Assembly: GCA_015494385.1 (NCBI GenBank)
Contig: WGBJ01000479.1
Span: forward strand, 1 to 12,643
Length of the DNA: 12,643 nt
Source: Marinosulfonomonas sp.
GTDB taxonomy: Bacteria; Pseudomonadota; Alphaproteobacteria; Rhodobacterales; Rhodobacteraceae
Reading direction: 5' to 3'
In this document: positions 1-6,577 of the stretch, piece after piece
Layout of the letters: every line of letters begins with the position of its first letter
How positions within the stretch are numbered: the first letter of the stretch is position 1
The notes under the pieces: model-generated
Told to the model about the DNA's origin: nothing
The model's input: the letters and a program-made list of their open reading frames with translations, nothing else
Databases searched by the model: none
Position numbers and translations under genes: made by a program

Positions 1-341
1 AAGCAATGGCCAAAGTCCGTATGCTTCGTACAAGCCCGCAGAAACTGAATCTGGTCGCACAAATGATCCGCGGCAAGAAAGTGGACAAGGCCCTGTCGGA
101 CCTGACATTTTCCAAAAAGCGGATCTCGGACGATGTGAAGAAATGTCTTCAGTCGGCTATCGCGAATGCAGAAAACAATCACAATCTGGACGTTGACGAA
201 CTGATCGTTGCCGAAGCCTGGGTTGGTAAAAACCTGACCATGAAGCGCGGTCGCCCTCGGGCGCGTGGCCGGTTCGGCAAAATCATCAAGCCATTTGCCG
301 AGCTGACTATTCTGGTTCGCCAAGTTGAGGAGCAAGCATAA
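1..341 (+). CDS. rplV: 50S ribosomal protein L22 (5' end outside window)
   Basis: L22 is a large-subunit protein that contacts all 23S rRNA domains, with a long hairpin lining the peptide exit tunnel. The frame is open from the left edge: the bases before the ATG at 6 read as a partial codon plus Ala in the same frame. Rhodobacterales L22 is usually about 126 residues with an extension before an internal Met-Ala-Lys-Val, so this ATG is probably internal and the true start lies outside the window. Visible family features are [17 protein letters not shown] near the start, a NAENNH segment, and the tunnel-hairpin region with [15 protein letters not shown]. The stop TAA shares its last A with the rpsC ATG, implying translational coupling. 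The gene lies in the S10 operon order rplV-rpsC-rplP. Identity is certain; only the start is inferred. Confidence 0.97.
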   Translation, partial: AMAKVRMLRTSPQKLNLVAQMIRGKKVDKALSDLTFSKKRISDDVKKCLQSAIANAENNHNLDVDELIVAEAWVGKNLTMKRGRPRARGRFGKIIKPFAELTILVRQVEEQA

Positions 342-1048
342 TGGGTCAGAAGGTTAATCCAATTGGCATGCGCCTGCAGATCAACCGCACCTGGGACAGC
401 CGCTGGTATGCGGAATCCAAGGATTTTGGTAATCTTCTTCTGGAAGACATCAAAATGCGCGAGTTCATCAAAGAAGATTGCAAGCAGGCTGGTATCAGCC
501 GTGTAATCATCGAGCGTCCGCACAAGAAATGCCGCGTTACGGTTCACACAGCACGCCCCGGCGTCATCATCGGCAAGAAAGGCGCAGACATCGAAACCCT
601 GCGTAAAAAACTGGCCGCAATGACCGACAGCGAGCTGCACCTGAACATTGTCGAAGTTCGCAAGCCGGAAATGGATGCGCAACTGGTTGCCGAGAATATC
701 GCTCAGCAGCTGGAACGCCGCGTTTCCTTCCGTCGCGCGATGAAGCGTTCGGTTCAAAACACCATGCGCATGGGGGCCCTGGGCATCCGTGTGAATGTTG
801 CCGGTCGTCTTGGCGGTGCCGAGATTGCCCGTACTGAATGGTATCGTGAAGGTCGTGTGCCGCTGCACACCCTGCGCGCCGACATCGACTACGCACACGC
901 AGAAGCGATGACTGCCTATGGCATCATCGGGATCAAGGTCTGGATCTTCAAAGGCGAGATCATGGAACACGATCCCCAAGCGCGTGACCGTAGGTTAGAG
1001 CAACTCCAGCAAGGCCCTGCACCTCGTGGTGCCGGCGGCCGTCGCTAA
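341..1048 (+). CDS. rpsC: 30S ribosomal protein S3
   Basis: S3 sits at the head of the small subunit at the mRNA entry channel and contributes to mRNA unwinding. The protein is 235 residues, normal for the family. It begins [20 protein letters not shown], the standard S3 N terminus. A type II KH RNA-binding domain is shown by GVIIGKKG at residues 74-81. The C-terminal domain carries [19 protein letters not shown] and [13 protein letters not shown], followed by a basic Gly/Pro/Arg tail as is common in alphaproteobacteria. The start overlaps the rplV stop by one base, and its Shine-Dalgarno sequence GAGGAG (327-332) lies inside rplV. Its own stop is embedded in a near-perfect Shine-Dalgarno sequence for rplP, so rplV, rpsC and rplP are probably translated as a coupled set. 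Confidence 0.98.
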   Translation: MGQKVNPIGMRLQINRTWDSRWYAESKDFGNLLLEDIKMREFIKEDCKQAGISRVIIERPHKKCRVTVHTARPGVIIGKKGADIETLRKKLAAMTDSELHLNIVEVRKPEMDAQLVAENIAQQLERRVSFRRAMKRSVQNTMRMGALGIRVNVAGRLGGAEIARTEWYREGRVPLHTLRADIDYAHAEAMTAYGIIGIKVWIFKGEIMEHDPQARDRRLEQLQQGPAPRGAGGRR

Positions 1049-1062
1049 GGAGGTATTGAAAA

Positions 1063-1476
1063 ATGCTACAGCCAAAGCGCACTAAATTTCGCAAAATGCA
1101 CAAGGGCCGGATTCACGGTCAGGCCAAAGGCGGCTCGACCCTGAACTTTGGCACTTACGGCCTGAAAGCAGTGGAGCCTAACCGCATCACCGCCCGTCAG
1201 ATCGAGGCAGCCCGTCGTGCAATGACCCGTCACATGAAACGTCAGGGCCGTGTCTGGATCCGTATCTTCCCGGATACCCCGGTCACATCTAAGCCCACCG
1301 AGGTTCGGATGGGTAAAGGTAAAGGTTCCGTTGATTTCTGGGCGGCCAAGGTCAAGCCAGGTCGTGTCATGTTTGAAATCGACGGTGTAACCGATGCCGT
1401 TGCACGCGAAGCCCTGCGTCTTGCTGCGATGAAACTGCCGGTGAAGACCCGCACGATCGTTCGCGAAGACTGGTAA
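1063..1476 (+). CDS. rplP: 50S ribosomal protein L16
   Basis: L16 is a large-subunit protein near the A site and the 5S rRNA / central protuberance, needed late in assembly and for tRNA accommodation. The 137-residue product begins [16 protein letters not shown], the canonical L16 start, and has the family segments [31 protein letters not shown] and [20 protein letters not shown] strong Shine-Dalgarno, TAAGGAGGT at 1046-1054, includes the rpsC stop codon and lies 8 bases before the ATG. In E. coli the S10 operon continues directly into rpmC; here rplP is followed by 193 bp with a terminator-like hairpin, so it is probably the last gene of its transcription unit in this organism. Confidence 0.98.
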   Translation: MLQPKRTKFRKMHKGRIHGQAKGGSTLNFGTYGLKAVEPNRITARQIEAARRAMTRHMKRQGRVWIRIFPDTPVTSKPTEVRMGKGKGSVDFWAAKVKPGRVMFEIDGVTDAVAREALRLAAMKLPVKTRTIVREDW

Positions 1477-1482
1477 AGTGGT

Positions 1483-1500
1483 GGCGGGGTGAACCCCGCC
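1483..1500 (+). repeat. Short GC-rich inverted repeat after rplP
   Basis: A perfect 7-bp stem, GGCGGGG (1483-1489) with CCCCGCC (1494-1500), closes a TGAA loop six bases after the rplP stop. No T-run follows, so it is not a terminator by itself. Its arms match those of the next hairpin, so the two structures can compete. It could be a REP-like dispersed palindrome or a 3'-end-protecting RNA structure; that part is inference. Confidence 0.6.
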
Positions 1501-1517
1501 CTACACAATAGTTTCAG

Positions 1518-1549
1518 ACCCCCGCCGCAGATGGCGGGGGTTTGTTTAT
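1518..1549 (+). terminator. Intrinsic terminator after rplP
   Basis: A 9-bp GC-rich stem, ACCCCCGCC (1518-1526) with GGCGGGGGT (1533-1541), has a 6-base loop GCAGAT and is followed at once by a T-rich stretch (TTTGTTTATT, 1541-1550). This is the expected form of a Rho-independent terminator reading rightward. It would end the rplV-rpsC-rplP transcript. Because ribosomal genes continue downstream, it may be partial, and a competing hairpin with the upstream arm at 1483-1489 could modulate it. Confidence 0.75.
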
Positions 1550-1557
1550 TTGAAGGG

Positions 1558-1586
1558 TTGCCATACACGCGAATCCTGCGTATACG
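1558..1586 (+). promoter_or_regulatory. Candidate sigma70-type promoter for rpmC onward
   Basis: TTGCCA (1558-1563, 5 of 6 to the -35 consensus) is separated by exactly 17 bp from TATACG (1581-1586, 4 of 6 to the -10 consensus). It lies just after the terminator and 83 bp before the rpmC start, the place where a new transcript would be needed. The -10 lacks the final T and has a GC-rich continuation (CGGCC). The same -10 hexamer and spacer length occur upstream of rplO. An imperfect inverted repeat (6 of 7 pairs, 1564-1570 with 1578-1584) lies across the spacer and -10. The call comes from sequence match and position only. Confidence 0.5.
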
Positions 1587-1669
1587 GCCAACTTCACCAC
1601 GCACTCCACTGGAATCAGGGTGACCCGTCAGGGGGCCTTCTGGTGATGTTGAGAAAAAAGGAATAGGCG

Positions 1670-1876
1670 ATGAACGCCCAGGAACTAAGAGACAAGACGC
1701 CTGACCAGCTGCAAGAAGAGCTGGCAAGCCTGAAGAAAGAAGCGTTTAACCTGCGTTTCCAGCAGGCCACCGGGCAATTGGAAAGCACTGCGCGTATGCG
1801 CTCGGTTCGCCGTGACGCTGCCCGTGTTAAGACAATACTGAACGAAAAAGCTGCTGCCGCAGCTGCTGACGAATAG
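1670..1876 (+). CDS. rpmC: 50S ribosomal protein L29
   Basis: L29 is a small two-helix protein near the exit of the peptide tunnel, next to L23, part of the docking area for nascent-chain factors. The 68-residue product starts [18 protein letters not shown] and has the family core [20 protein letters not shown], then [18 protein letters not shown], ending in a short Ala-rich tail. The ATG at 1670 follows an AAGGAATA Shine-Dalgarno-like sequence. It appears to be the first gene of a new transcription unit, because a terminator and a candidate promoter precede it. The stop is 12 bp before rpsQ. Confidence 0.96.
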   Translation: MNAQELRDKTPDQLQEELASLKKEAFNLRFQQATGQLESTARMRSVRRDAARVKTILNEKAAAAAADE

Positions 1877-1888
1877 GAGCCTTTAGAT

Positions 1889-2119
1889 ATGCCCAAACGT
1901 ATTCTCACAGGCACCGTAACAAGTGACCAGAACGAACAAACCGTAACGGTTTCGGTTGAACGTCGCTTTACACACCCTGTTCTGAAGAAAACCATTCGTA
2001 AGTCCAAGAAATACCGGGCTCACGATCCTAAGAACGAATTCAAGGTTGGTGACAAAGTACGCATTCAGGAATGCGCACCAATTTCGAAGACGAAACGCTG
2101 GGAAGTACTGGCCAGCTAG
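1889..2119 (+). CDS. rpsQ: 30S ribosomal protein S17
   Basis: S17 is a primary binding protein of 16S rRNA, an OB-fold protein in the body of the small subunit. The 76-residue product begins [20 protein letters not shown] and includes the standard segments [36 protein letters not shown] and [10 protein letters not shown]. The Shine-Dalgarno AGGAGC (1875-1880) overlaps the rpmC stop codon. It is followed by a 76-bp gap before rplN, corresponding to the classical S10/spc operon boundary. No terminator is visible in that gap, so rpmC-rpsQ are likely cotranscribed with rplN onward. Confidence 0.97.
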   Translation: MPKRILTGTVTSDQNEQTVTVSVERRFTHPVLKKTIRKSKKYRAHDPKNEFKVGDKVRIQECAPISKTKRWEVLAS

Positions 2120-2195
2120 GTCTGTTACATTCCAGTTTTAACGAAACCCTGGGGACATAGGCAATGAAGCCCCCCCAAAGGTCGGGAGAAACCAC

Positions 2196-2564
2196 ATGAT
2201 CCAGATGCAAACTAATCTGGATGTTGCTGACAACAGCGGCGCTCGCCGTGTTCAGTGCATCAAGGTCCTGGGTGGTTCCAAGCGTAAGTACGCTTCCGTA
2301 GGCGACATCATCGTCGTCTCGGTCAAAGAAGCCATCCCGCGCGGCCGCGTGAAAAAAGGGGACGTCCGCAAGGCCGTCGTCGTACGCACCGCCAAAGAAG
2401 TCCGTCGTGAAGACGGCACAGCAATCCGGTTTGACCGCAATGCTGCAGTTATCCTGAACAACAGCAACGAGCCAATGGGCACCCGTATCTTCGGGCCAGT
2501 GGTTCGCGAGCTGCGCGCGAAGAACTTCATGAAGATCATCTCGCTTGCTCCGGAGGTTCTGTAA
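2196..2564 (+). CDS. rplN: 50S ribosomal protein L14
   Basis: L14 is a highly conserved beta-barrel protein at the subunit interface, in bridges to the small subunit and contacting L19. The 122-residue product has the usual length. Family features are [20 protein letters not shown] near the start, [26 protein letters not shown], and the C-terminal [20 protein letters not shown]. The ATG at 2196 follows a GGGAGA Shine-Dalgarno-like sequence (2184-2189). In E. coli this is the first gene of the spc operon; here the 76 bp before it show no convincing promoter. A possible 11-codon reading frame (2164-2199) ends across the rplN start and is discussed under findings. Confidence 0.98.
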   Translation: MIQMQTNLDVADNSGARRVQCIKVLGGSKRKYASVGDIIVVSVKEAIPRGRVKKGDVRKAVVVRTAKEVRREDGTAIRFDRNAAVILNNSNEPMGTRIFGPVVRELRAKNFMKIISLAPEVL

Positions 2565-2565
2565 C

Positions 2566-2871
2566 ATGGCTGCAAAACTGAAAAAGGGCGACAAGGTCGT
2601 CGTGCTGACCGGCAAAGACAAGGGTAAAGAAGGCGAGATCGCCTCTGTGAACCCCGCTGCCGGCAAAGCCATCGTGGAAGGTCTGAATATCTCGATCCGC
2701 CACGTTCGCCAGTCCCAGAACACACAGGGCGGCCGCATCCCGCAAGCGATGCCGATCGACCTGTCCAATCTGGCGCTTGTTGACAGCAAAGGCAAACCGA
2801 CCCGTGTTGGCTTCCGCATGGAAGACGGCAAGAAGGTTCGTTATGCGAAAACAACAGGGGAGACTGTATAA
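2566..2871 (+). CDS. rplX: 50S ribosomal protein L24
   Basis: L24 is an assembly-initiator protein of the large subunit that binds the 5' region of 23S rRNA and lies near the tunnel exit. The product is 101 residues. The KOW RNA-binding motif is visible as [16 protein letters not shown] at residues 8-23, followed by [18 protein letters not shown] and the C-terminal [19 protein letters not shown]. The start is the ATG at 2566, one base after the rplN stop, with Shine-Dalgarno GGAGGT (2552-2557) inside the end of rplN. An in-frame ATG at 2545 would add seven residues (MLRRFCN) unlike L24 and lies upstream of that Shine-Dalgarno, so it was not chosen. The stop overlaps the rplE start by one base. 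Confidence 0.97.
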   Translation: MAAKLKKGDKVVVLTGKDKGKEGEIASVNPAAGKAIVEGLNISIRHVRQSQNTQGGRIPQAMPIDLSNLALVDSKGKPTRVGFRMEDGKKVRYAKTTGETV

Positions 2872-3431
2872 TGCTGGATGCTGCAAAATACACCCCGCGC
2901 CTGAAGTCGGTATATAAAGATACCGTTCGTGCCGCGTTGAAAGAACAGTTCAACTACAAAAACGACATGATGATCCCCCGGCTCGACAAGATCGTGCTGA
3001 ACATGGGCATCGGCGAAACTGTTAAAGACACCAAAAAGATCAAATCGGCCGAGGCCGAGTTGACCGCGATTGCCGGCCAGAAGGTCGTCATCACACGGGC
3101 CAAGAAATCGGTTGCGTCCTTTCGGGTACGCGAAGATATGCCTCTGGGTGTCAAGGTTACGCTGCGTGGCGACCGGATGTATGAATTTCTGGACCGCCTG
3201 ATCACCATTGCTATGCCTCGCATCCGCGACTTTCGCGGTATTTCCGCCAAGTCGTTCGACGGCCGCGGCAATTATGCAATGGGCCTGAAAGAGCACATCG
3301 TATTCCCCGAAGTCGACTATGATAAAGTCGATGAAATCTGGGGAATGGACATCGTAATCGCGACCACCGCAAAGACTGATGCGGAAGGGGAGGCATTGTT
3401 GAAAGCACTCAACATGCCTTTCACAAGCTGA
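2871..3431 (+). CDS. rplE: 50S ribosomal protein L5
   Basis: L5 binds 5S rRNA with L18 in the central protuberance and touches P-site tRNA. The 186-residue product matches the alphaproteobacterial length. Visible family blocks are [14 protein letters not shown], the [15 protein letters not shown] region, [25 protein letters not shown] and [15 protein letters not shown]. The ATG shares its A with the rplX stop TAA, and a GGGGAG Shine-Dalgarno (2857-2862) lies inside rplX, so the pair are likely translationally coupled. It is followed by 19 bp and rpsN in standard spc order. Confidence 0.98.
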   Translation: MLDAAKYTPRLKSVYKDTVRAALKEQFNYKNDMMIPRLDKIVLNMGIGETVKDTKKIKSAEAELTAIAGQKVVITRAKKSVASFRVREDMPLGVKVTLRGDRMYEFLDRLITIAMPRIRDFRGISAKSFDGRGNYAMGLKEHIVFPEVDYDKVDEIWGMDIVIATTAKTDAEGEALLKALNMPFTS

Positions 3432-3450
3432 GCGCGGGGAGAGAGAGAAC

Positions 3451-3756
3451 ATGGCTAAAAAAGCAATGATCGAACGTGAACTGAAGCGTCAGAAGCTGGT
3501 AGCAAAATATGCTGCCAAGCGTGCTGCGCTGAAAGAGATCGTAAGAGACGAGAGCAAACCGATGGAAGAGCGCTTTAAGGCGACCCTGAAGCTTGCAAAA
3601 CTGCCGCGTGATTCCTCGGCGACACGGTTGCACAACCGCTGTCAGCTGACGGGTCGTCCCCACGCTTACTATCGTAAGCTGAAGGTATCGCGGATCGCGT
3701 TGCGGGAACTTGGCAGTAATGGCCAGATCCCCGGCATGGTTAAATCGAGCTGGTAA
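3451..3756 (+). CDS. rpsN: 30S ribosomal protein S14 (zinc-free long form)
   Basis: S14 binds 16S rRNA in the head of the small subunit near S3, S10 and S19. The product is 101 residues, the long form typical of proteobacteria. It has a single Cys, in the motif [20 protein letters not shown], and lacks the two CXXC pairs of the zinc-binding short form. The N terminus [15 protein letters not shown] and the C-terminal [11 protein letters not shown] agree with the family. A GGGGAGAGAG stretch (3436-3445) supplies the ribosome binding site. The gene lies between rplE and rpsH as in most spc operons. Confidence 0.98.
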   Translation: MAKKAMIERELKRQKLVAKYAAKRAALKEIVRDESKPMEERFKATLKLAKLPRDSSATRLHNRCQLTGRPHAYYRKLKVSRIALRELGSNGQIPGMVKSSW

Positions 3757-3768
3757 GGGAGAGACGAT

Positions 3769-4161
3769 ATGAATGATCCTATCGGCGATATGCTTACCCG
3801 TATTCGGAACGCCCAGATGCGCGGTAAATCCACTGTTGTCACTCCTGCTTCCAAGCTTCGTGCCTGGGTTCTGGATGTGTTGGCTGACGAAGGCTACATC
3901 CGTGGCTACGAAGCAATCACCGGGGCCGACGGCCATCCGGCGATTGAAATCAGCCTGAAATATTTCGATGGCACCCCTGTCATTCGCGAATTGAAGCGGG
4001 TTTCAACACCCGGTCGTCGCGTTTACATGGGCGTTAAGGAAATCCCGCAGGTCCGTCAGGGCCTTGGGGTTTCGATTGTCTCCACACCCAAGGGTGTGAT
4101 GTCGGATGCTGCTGCACGCAATGCCAATGTTGGCGGCGAAGTGCTCTGCACCGTATTCTAG
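3769..4161 (+). CDS. rpsH: 30S ribosomal protein S8
   Basis: S8 binds the central domain of 16S rRNA (helix 21) and in E. coli also represses the spc operon by binding the rplE mRNA. The 130-residue product begins [20 protein letters not shown], the typical start, and ends with the conserved block [20 protein letters not shown] and GGEVLCTVF. The Shine-Dalgarno GGGAGA (3757-3762) directly follows the rpsN stop. Whether S8 autoregulation operates here cannot be read from the sequence; I did not identify the E. coli-type S8 target at the rplX-rplE junction. Confidence 0.98.
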   Translation: MNDPIGDMLTRIRNAQMRGKSTVVTPASKLRAWVLDVLADEGYIRGYEAITGADGHPAIEISLKYFDGTPVIRELKRVSTPGRRVYMGVKEIPQVRQGLGVSIVSTPKGVMSDAAARNANVGGEVLCTVF

Positions 4162-4171
4162 GGGGACTGAT

Positions 4172-4705
4172 ATGTCGAGAATTGGTAAAAAACCGGTCGA
4201 CCTGCCAAGCGGTGTTAGCGCATCCCTGTCAGGGCAGACCATCGAAGTGAAGGGTCCGAAAGGCACTCTGACCTTTACGGCAACCGACGACGTAACCATC
4301 ACAATCGATGGCGAAACCGTAACTGTGACCCCTCGTGGTTCGTCCAAACGGGCACGCCAGCAGTGGGGCATGAGCCGCACAATGGTCGCCAATATGGTGA
4401 CCGGCGTCACGACCGGCTTCAAGAAAGAGCTGGAACTGAACGGTATCGGTTATCGTGCGCAGTTGCAGGGCAACACCCTGAAGCTGACACTGGGTCTGTC
4501 GCATGACGTTGACTTTGCTGTTCCCAGCGATGTGACGGTGACGGTTCCAAAGCAGACCGAGATCATTGTTGAGGGTATCAACCCGCAACGTGTTGGTCAG
4601 GTTGCTGCCGAAATTCGCGCTTGGCGTAAACCCGAGCCCTACAAGGGCAAAGGCATCAAGTATAAAGATGAATATATCTTCCGTAAGGAAGGTAAGAAGA
4701 AGTAA
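4172..4705 (+). CDS. rplF: 50S ribosomal protein L6
   Basis: L6 is a two-domain protein near the sarcin-ricin loop and factor-binding site. The product is 177 residues, the normal length, starting [19 protein letters not shown]. It shows the two repeated alpha/beta domains; the second contains [18 protein letters not shown] and ends in the signature [20 protein letters not shown]. The chosen ATG (4172) follows an AGGGGGA Shine-Dalgarno (4160-4166) beginning in the rpsH stop codon. An in-frame ATG at 4106 lies inside rpsH and would add a non-homologous leader, so it was rejected. Confidence 0.98.
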   Translation: MSRIGKKPVDLPSGVSASLSGQTIEVKGPKGTLTFTATDDVTITIDGETVTVTPRGSSKRARQQWGMSRTMVANMVTGVTTGFKKELELNGIGYRAQLQGNTLKLTLGLSHDVDFAVPSDVTVTVPKQTEIIVEGINPQRVGQVAAEIRAWRKPEPYKGKGIKYKDEYIFRKEGKKK

Positions 4706-4716
4706 GGACCAAAGGT

Positions 4717-5076
4717 ATGGCAAACAGCAAAAGAGACCTGTTTCTGAAACGCCGCCTGCGCGTTCGGAACAAACTGCGCAAGACCGCAGCGGGGCGTCCG
4801 CGCCTTTCGGTTCACCGCAGCAACAAAAACATCAGCGTTCAGCTGATCGACGATGTAAATGGCGTCACACTGGCATCTGCTTCCACTATGGAAAAAGATC
4901 TGGGCGTGGTTGGCAAGAACAACGTCGAAGCAGCCGCCAAAGTTGGCGCTGCGATTGCAGAACGTGCGAAAAAAGCCAAAGTGACCGAGTGTTACTTCGA
5001 CCGCGGCGGCTTCCTCTTTCATGGGAAGGTAAAGGCTTTGGCCGATGCTGCCCGTGAAGGCGGCCTCAAGTTTTAG
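4717..5076 (+). CDS. rplR: 50S ribosomal protein L18
   Basis: L18 carries 5S rRNA into the large subunit together with L5. The product is 119 residues, normal for bacteria. Family features are the basic N terminus [38 protein letters not shown], and the C-terminal [20 protein letters not shown]. The ATG follows an AAGGAC Shine-Dalgarno-like sequence about 9 bases upstream and lies 11 bp after rplF. It occupies the standard position between rplF and rpsE. Confidence 0.97.
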   Translation: MANSKRDLFLKRRLRVRNKLRKTAAGRPRLSVHRSNKNISVQLIDDVNGVTLASASTMEKDLGVVGKNNVEAAAKVGAAIAERAKKAKVTECYFDRGGFLFHGKVKALADAAREGGLKF

Positions 5077-5087
5077 GAGACGATCAG

Positions 5088-5657
5088 ATGGCTAGAGATA
5101 ACAATCGGGGTAATCGTCGCGATCGCGATGAAAATCCGGAATTCGCCGATCGTCTTGTTGCGATCAACCGGGTTTCCAAAACCGTAAAGGGTGGTAAGCG
5201 TTTTGGCTTTGCCGCACTTGTGGTTGTCGGTGACCAGAAGGGCCGCGTCGGCTTTGGCAAAGGTAAAGCCAAAGAAGTACCCGAAGCGATCCGCAAGGCA
5301 ACGGAAGCTGCCAAGCGTCAGCTGATCCGTGTGCCGCTGCGCGAAGGCCGCACATTGCACCACGACATGCAGGGCCGTCACGGCGCTGGCAAGGTTGTGA
5401 TGCGCACAGCACCTGAAGGGACCGGTATTATTGCCGGTGGTCCGATGCGTGCCGTGTTTGAAATGTTGGGTGTTAAGGACGTTGTGGCCAAGTCGCTTGG
5501 TTCGCAAAACCCTTACAACATGATCCGCGCCACCATCGACGGGCTGAAAAAAGAATCCAGCCCCCGCAATGTGGCCCAGCGTCGTGGTAAAAAGGTTGCC
5601 GATATCCTTGGTAAACCTGCCGAAGCCCCTGCGGCTGACGCACCGGCAGAAGCATAA
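5088..5657 (+). CDS. rpsE: 30S ribosomal protein S5
   Basis: S5 acts in decoding accuracy and lines the mRNA entry channel with S3 and S4; a loop near its N terminus contacts the spectinomycin site. The 189-residue product is slightly longer than E. coli S5 because of an N-terminal basic extension and a C-terminal Ala/Pro/Glu tail, both common in alphaproteobacteria. The loop region [15 protein letters not shown] (about residues 27-41) is intact, as are [20 protein letters not shown] and [18 protein letters not shown]. No substitution obvious by eye suggests spectinomycin resistance, but this was not tested against an alignment. AGGAGA (5075-5080) overlaps the rplR stop and serves as Shine-Dalgarno. 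Confidence 0.98.
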   Translation: MARDNNRGNRRDRDENPEFADRLVAINRVSKTVKGGKRFGFAALVVVGDQKGRVGFGKGKAKEVPEAIRKATEAAKRQLIRVPLREGRTLHHDMQGRHGAGKVVMRTAPEGTGIIAGGPMRAVFEMLGVKDVVAKSLGSQNPYNMIRATIDGLKKESSPRNVAQRRGKKVADILGKPAEAPAADAPAEA

Positions 5658-5668
5658 GGAGCGGACAG

Positions 5669-5857
5669 ATGGCTAAAACAATCGTTGTAAAGCAAATCGG
5701 TTCTCCGATTCGCCGCCCTGAAAAACAGCGCCAGACGCTGATTGGCCTGGGCCTGAACAAGATGCACAAAACCCGCGAGCTGAACGATACTCCAGCTATC
5801 CGCGGTATGGTCGCCAAGATCCCGCATCTGGTCGAGATCATCGAAGAGCGCGGCTAA
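5669..5857 (+). CDS. rpmD: 50S ribosomal protein L30
   Basis: L30 is a small large-subunit protein binding 23S rRNA. The 62-residue product has the family core [20 protein letters not shown] and [20 protein letters not shown], then [15 protein letters not shown]. The AAGGAG Shine-Dalgarno (5656-5661) begins in the rpsE stop. In most spc operons rplO follows within a few bases. Here a strong terminator starts 28 bp after the stop and rplO is about 1.5 kb away, so rpmD is the last gene of its transcription unit. Confidence 0.97.
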   Translation: MAKTIVVKQIGSPIRRPEKQRQTLIGLGLNKMHKTRELNDTPAIRGMVAKIPHLVEIIEERG

Positions 5858-5884
5858 CGCCCGATCTTTGAGAGCAAGAAAAAG

Positions 5885-5916
5885 AAAACGCCTTGGGGAA
5901 ACCCGGGGCGTTTTTT
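5885..5916 (+). terminator. Strong intrinsic terminator after rpmD
   Basis: A 13-bp stem forms between 5885-5897 (AAAACGCCTTGGG) and 5902-5914 (CCCGGGGCGTTTT). Two of its pairs are G-U, and the loop is a GAAA tetraloop of the stable GNRA type. The 3' arm runs into six T residues (5911-5916). This is a textbook Rho-independent terminator and marks the end of the rpmC-rpmD unit. Confidence 0.9.
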
Positions 5917-5925
5917 CGTTTGGGA

Positions 5926-5981
5926 AACGGGTTGGAACGGGTTTTCGCCAATTTCCGGTTGTTTCGCGGGCAAAACGGGTT
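5926..5981 (+). repeat. Three direct copies of AACGGGTT
   Basis: The octamer AACGGGTT occurs at 5926-5933, 5936-5943 and 5974-5981, all on the same strand, between the rpmD terminator and the start of the next gene. The first two are 10 bp apart start to start, about one helical turn. They could be binding sites for a regulator of the downstream gene, or a chance low-complexity pattern. Confidence 0.35.
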
Positions 5982-6029
5982 ACTGTTTGGCCAAGCCGAT
6001 TAACGAGAATAATTTTACAGGGCGCGAAA

Positions 6030-6422
6030 ATGAAAACGAAAACACCTAACCTGACTGAAATGGGCGTAATGAATCCGGACCAGATAACCGACTATTCGGT
6101 TGTTCATACCGCCGACGACATGGATGTCCTGAAAATCAACTATCGCCGCCCGAAAAATTCATTCCTGCCCAAACGCCGCCGGTATGAGTTCAAGCGCATG
6201 AGCAAACCCATGCCGGGGAATGAATTGCACGGTGAGCAGGCGATCCGTTACGAAATTTCCCCGATACTGGCGCGCGCCACCGCCGAGCTGGATTCGCTTT
6301 TGGCGGACAAGAAGCGGATGAAAGCAACAAAAGAATCGCTTCAGAATGAGCTGGCCGAGCTGAATACCGAATTCAACGAACGCGTCGCCCATCTGTCAAA
6401 AATGATCGATGCGCTGGACTGA
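6030..6422 (+). CDS. DUF3461-like protein, function unknown
   Basis: A 130-residue soluble protein that I recognise as resembling the DUF3461 family found in proteobacteria. Shared landmarks are the N-terminal PNLTEMGV (residues 6-13), the segment DVLKINYRRPKNSFLPKRRR (residues 32-51) and the YEISPIL block (74-80). Residues about 80-130 are charged, leucine-rich helix that may form a coiled coil (ELDSLLADKKRMK, NELAELNTEFNERV). No signal peptide, membrane segment or catalytic motif is seen. The ATG at 6030 was chosen because AGGG (6019-6022) lies at good spacing and family similarity starts just after it; the frame is open back to 5868, but that part crosses the rpmD terminator and reads as low-complexity basic sequence. 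It is flanked by terminators on both sides, so it is a single-gene unit. The match is by memory of the family, not a search. Confidence 0.7.
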   Translation: MKTKTPNLTEMGVMNPDQITDYSVVHTADDMDVLKINYRRPKNSFLPKRRRYEFKRMSKPMPGNELHGEQAIRYEISPILARATAELDSLLADKKRMKATKESLQNELAELNTEFNERVAHLSKMIDALD

Positions 6423-6468
6423 CCCAGTTCTCCCGTGACTTGCCGGATCATTCCGGACGAAACCCGAT

Positions 6469-6505
6469 AAACGCCCGGAATTTGCCCCGGGCGTTTTTCT
6501 TTTTT
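6469..6505 (+). terminator. Intrinsic terminator after the DUF3461-like gene
   Basis: A perfect 10-bp stem, AAACGCCCGG (6469-6478) with CCGGGCGTTT (6487-6496), has an 8-base loop and leads into a long T-rich tract interrupted by one C (6494-6505). A smaller hairpin (CCGGA 6443-6447 with TCCGG 6452-6456) precedes it. It isolates the upstream gene from the DUF4202-like gene. Its outer stem resembles that of the terminator after rpmD. Confidence 0.9.
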
Positions 6506-6540
6506 GCCCTGCCAACTGTTTCTTGCGACTGTTGATTGGC

Positions 6541-6546
6541 TATACT
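6541..6546 (+). promoter_or_regulatory. Possible -10 element for the DUF4202-like gene
   Basis: TATACT (5 of 6 to the -10 consensus) lies 32 bp before the start codon and shortly after the preceding terminator. No good -35 hexamer is present at 16-18 bp; TTGCGA (6523-6528) is too close (12 bp). The element is plausible by position but weak on sequence alone. Confidence 0.35.
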
Positions 6547-6577
6547 GCCCATCCGCGCAGAATCAGGAGAAACCGAA

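Noticed and set aside
179..979. Long minus-strand open frame (266 codons) across rplV-rpsC
   Set aside because: It lies opposite two certain ribosomal genes, has no family resemblance and arises from codon bias in a GC-rich genome.
5980..6015. Promoter for the DUF3461-like gene (TTGGCC with AATAAT or TAATTT)
   Set aside because: Spacing is 15 bp with the better -10 or the -10 is poor at 17 bp, so I do not list it as a feature.
5868..6029. 54-residue upstream extension of the DUF3461-like gene
   Set aside because: It would start before the rpmD terminator and encode basic low-complexity sequence; the ATG at 6030 has a ribosome binding site and family similarity begins there.
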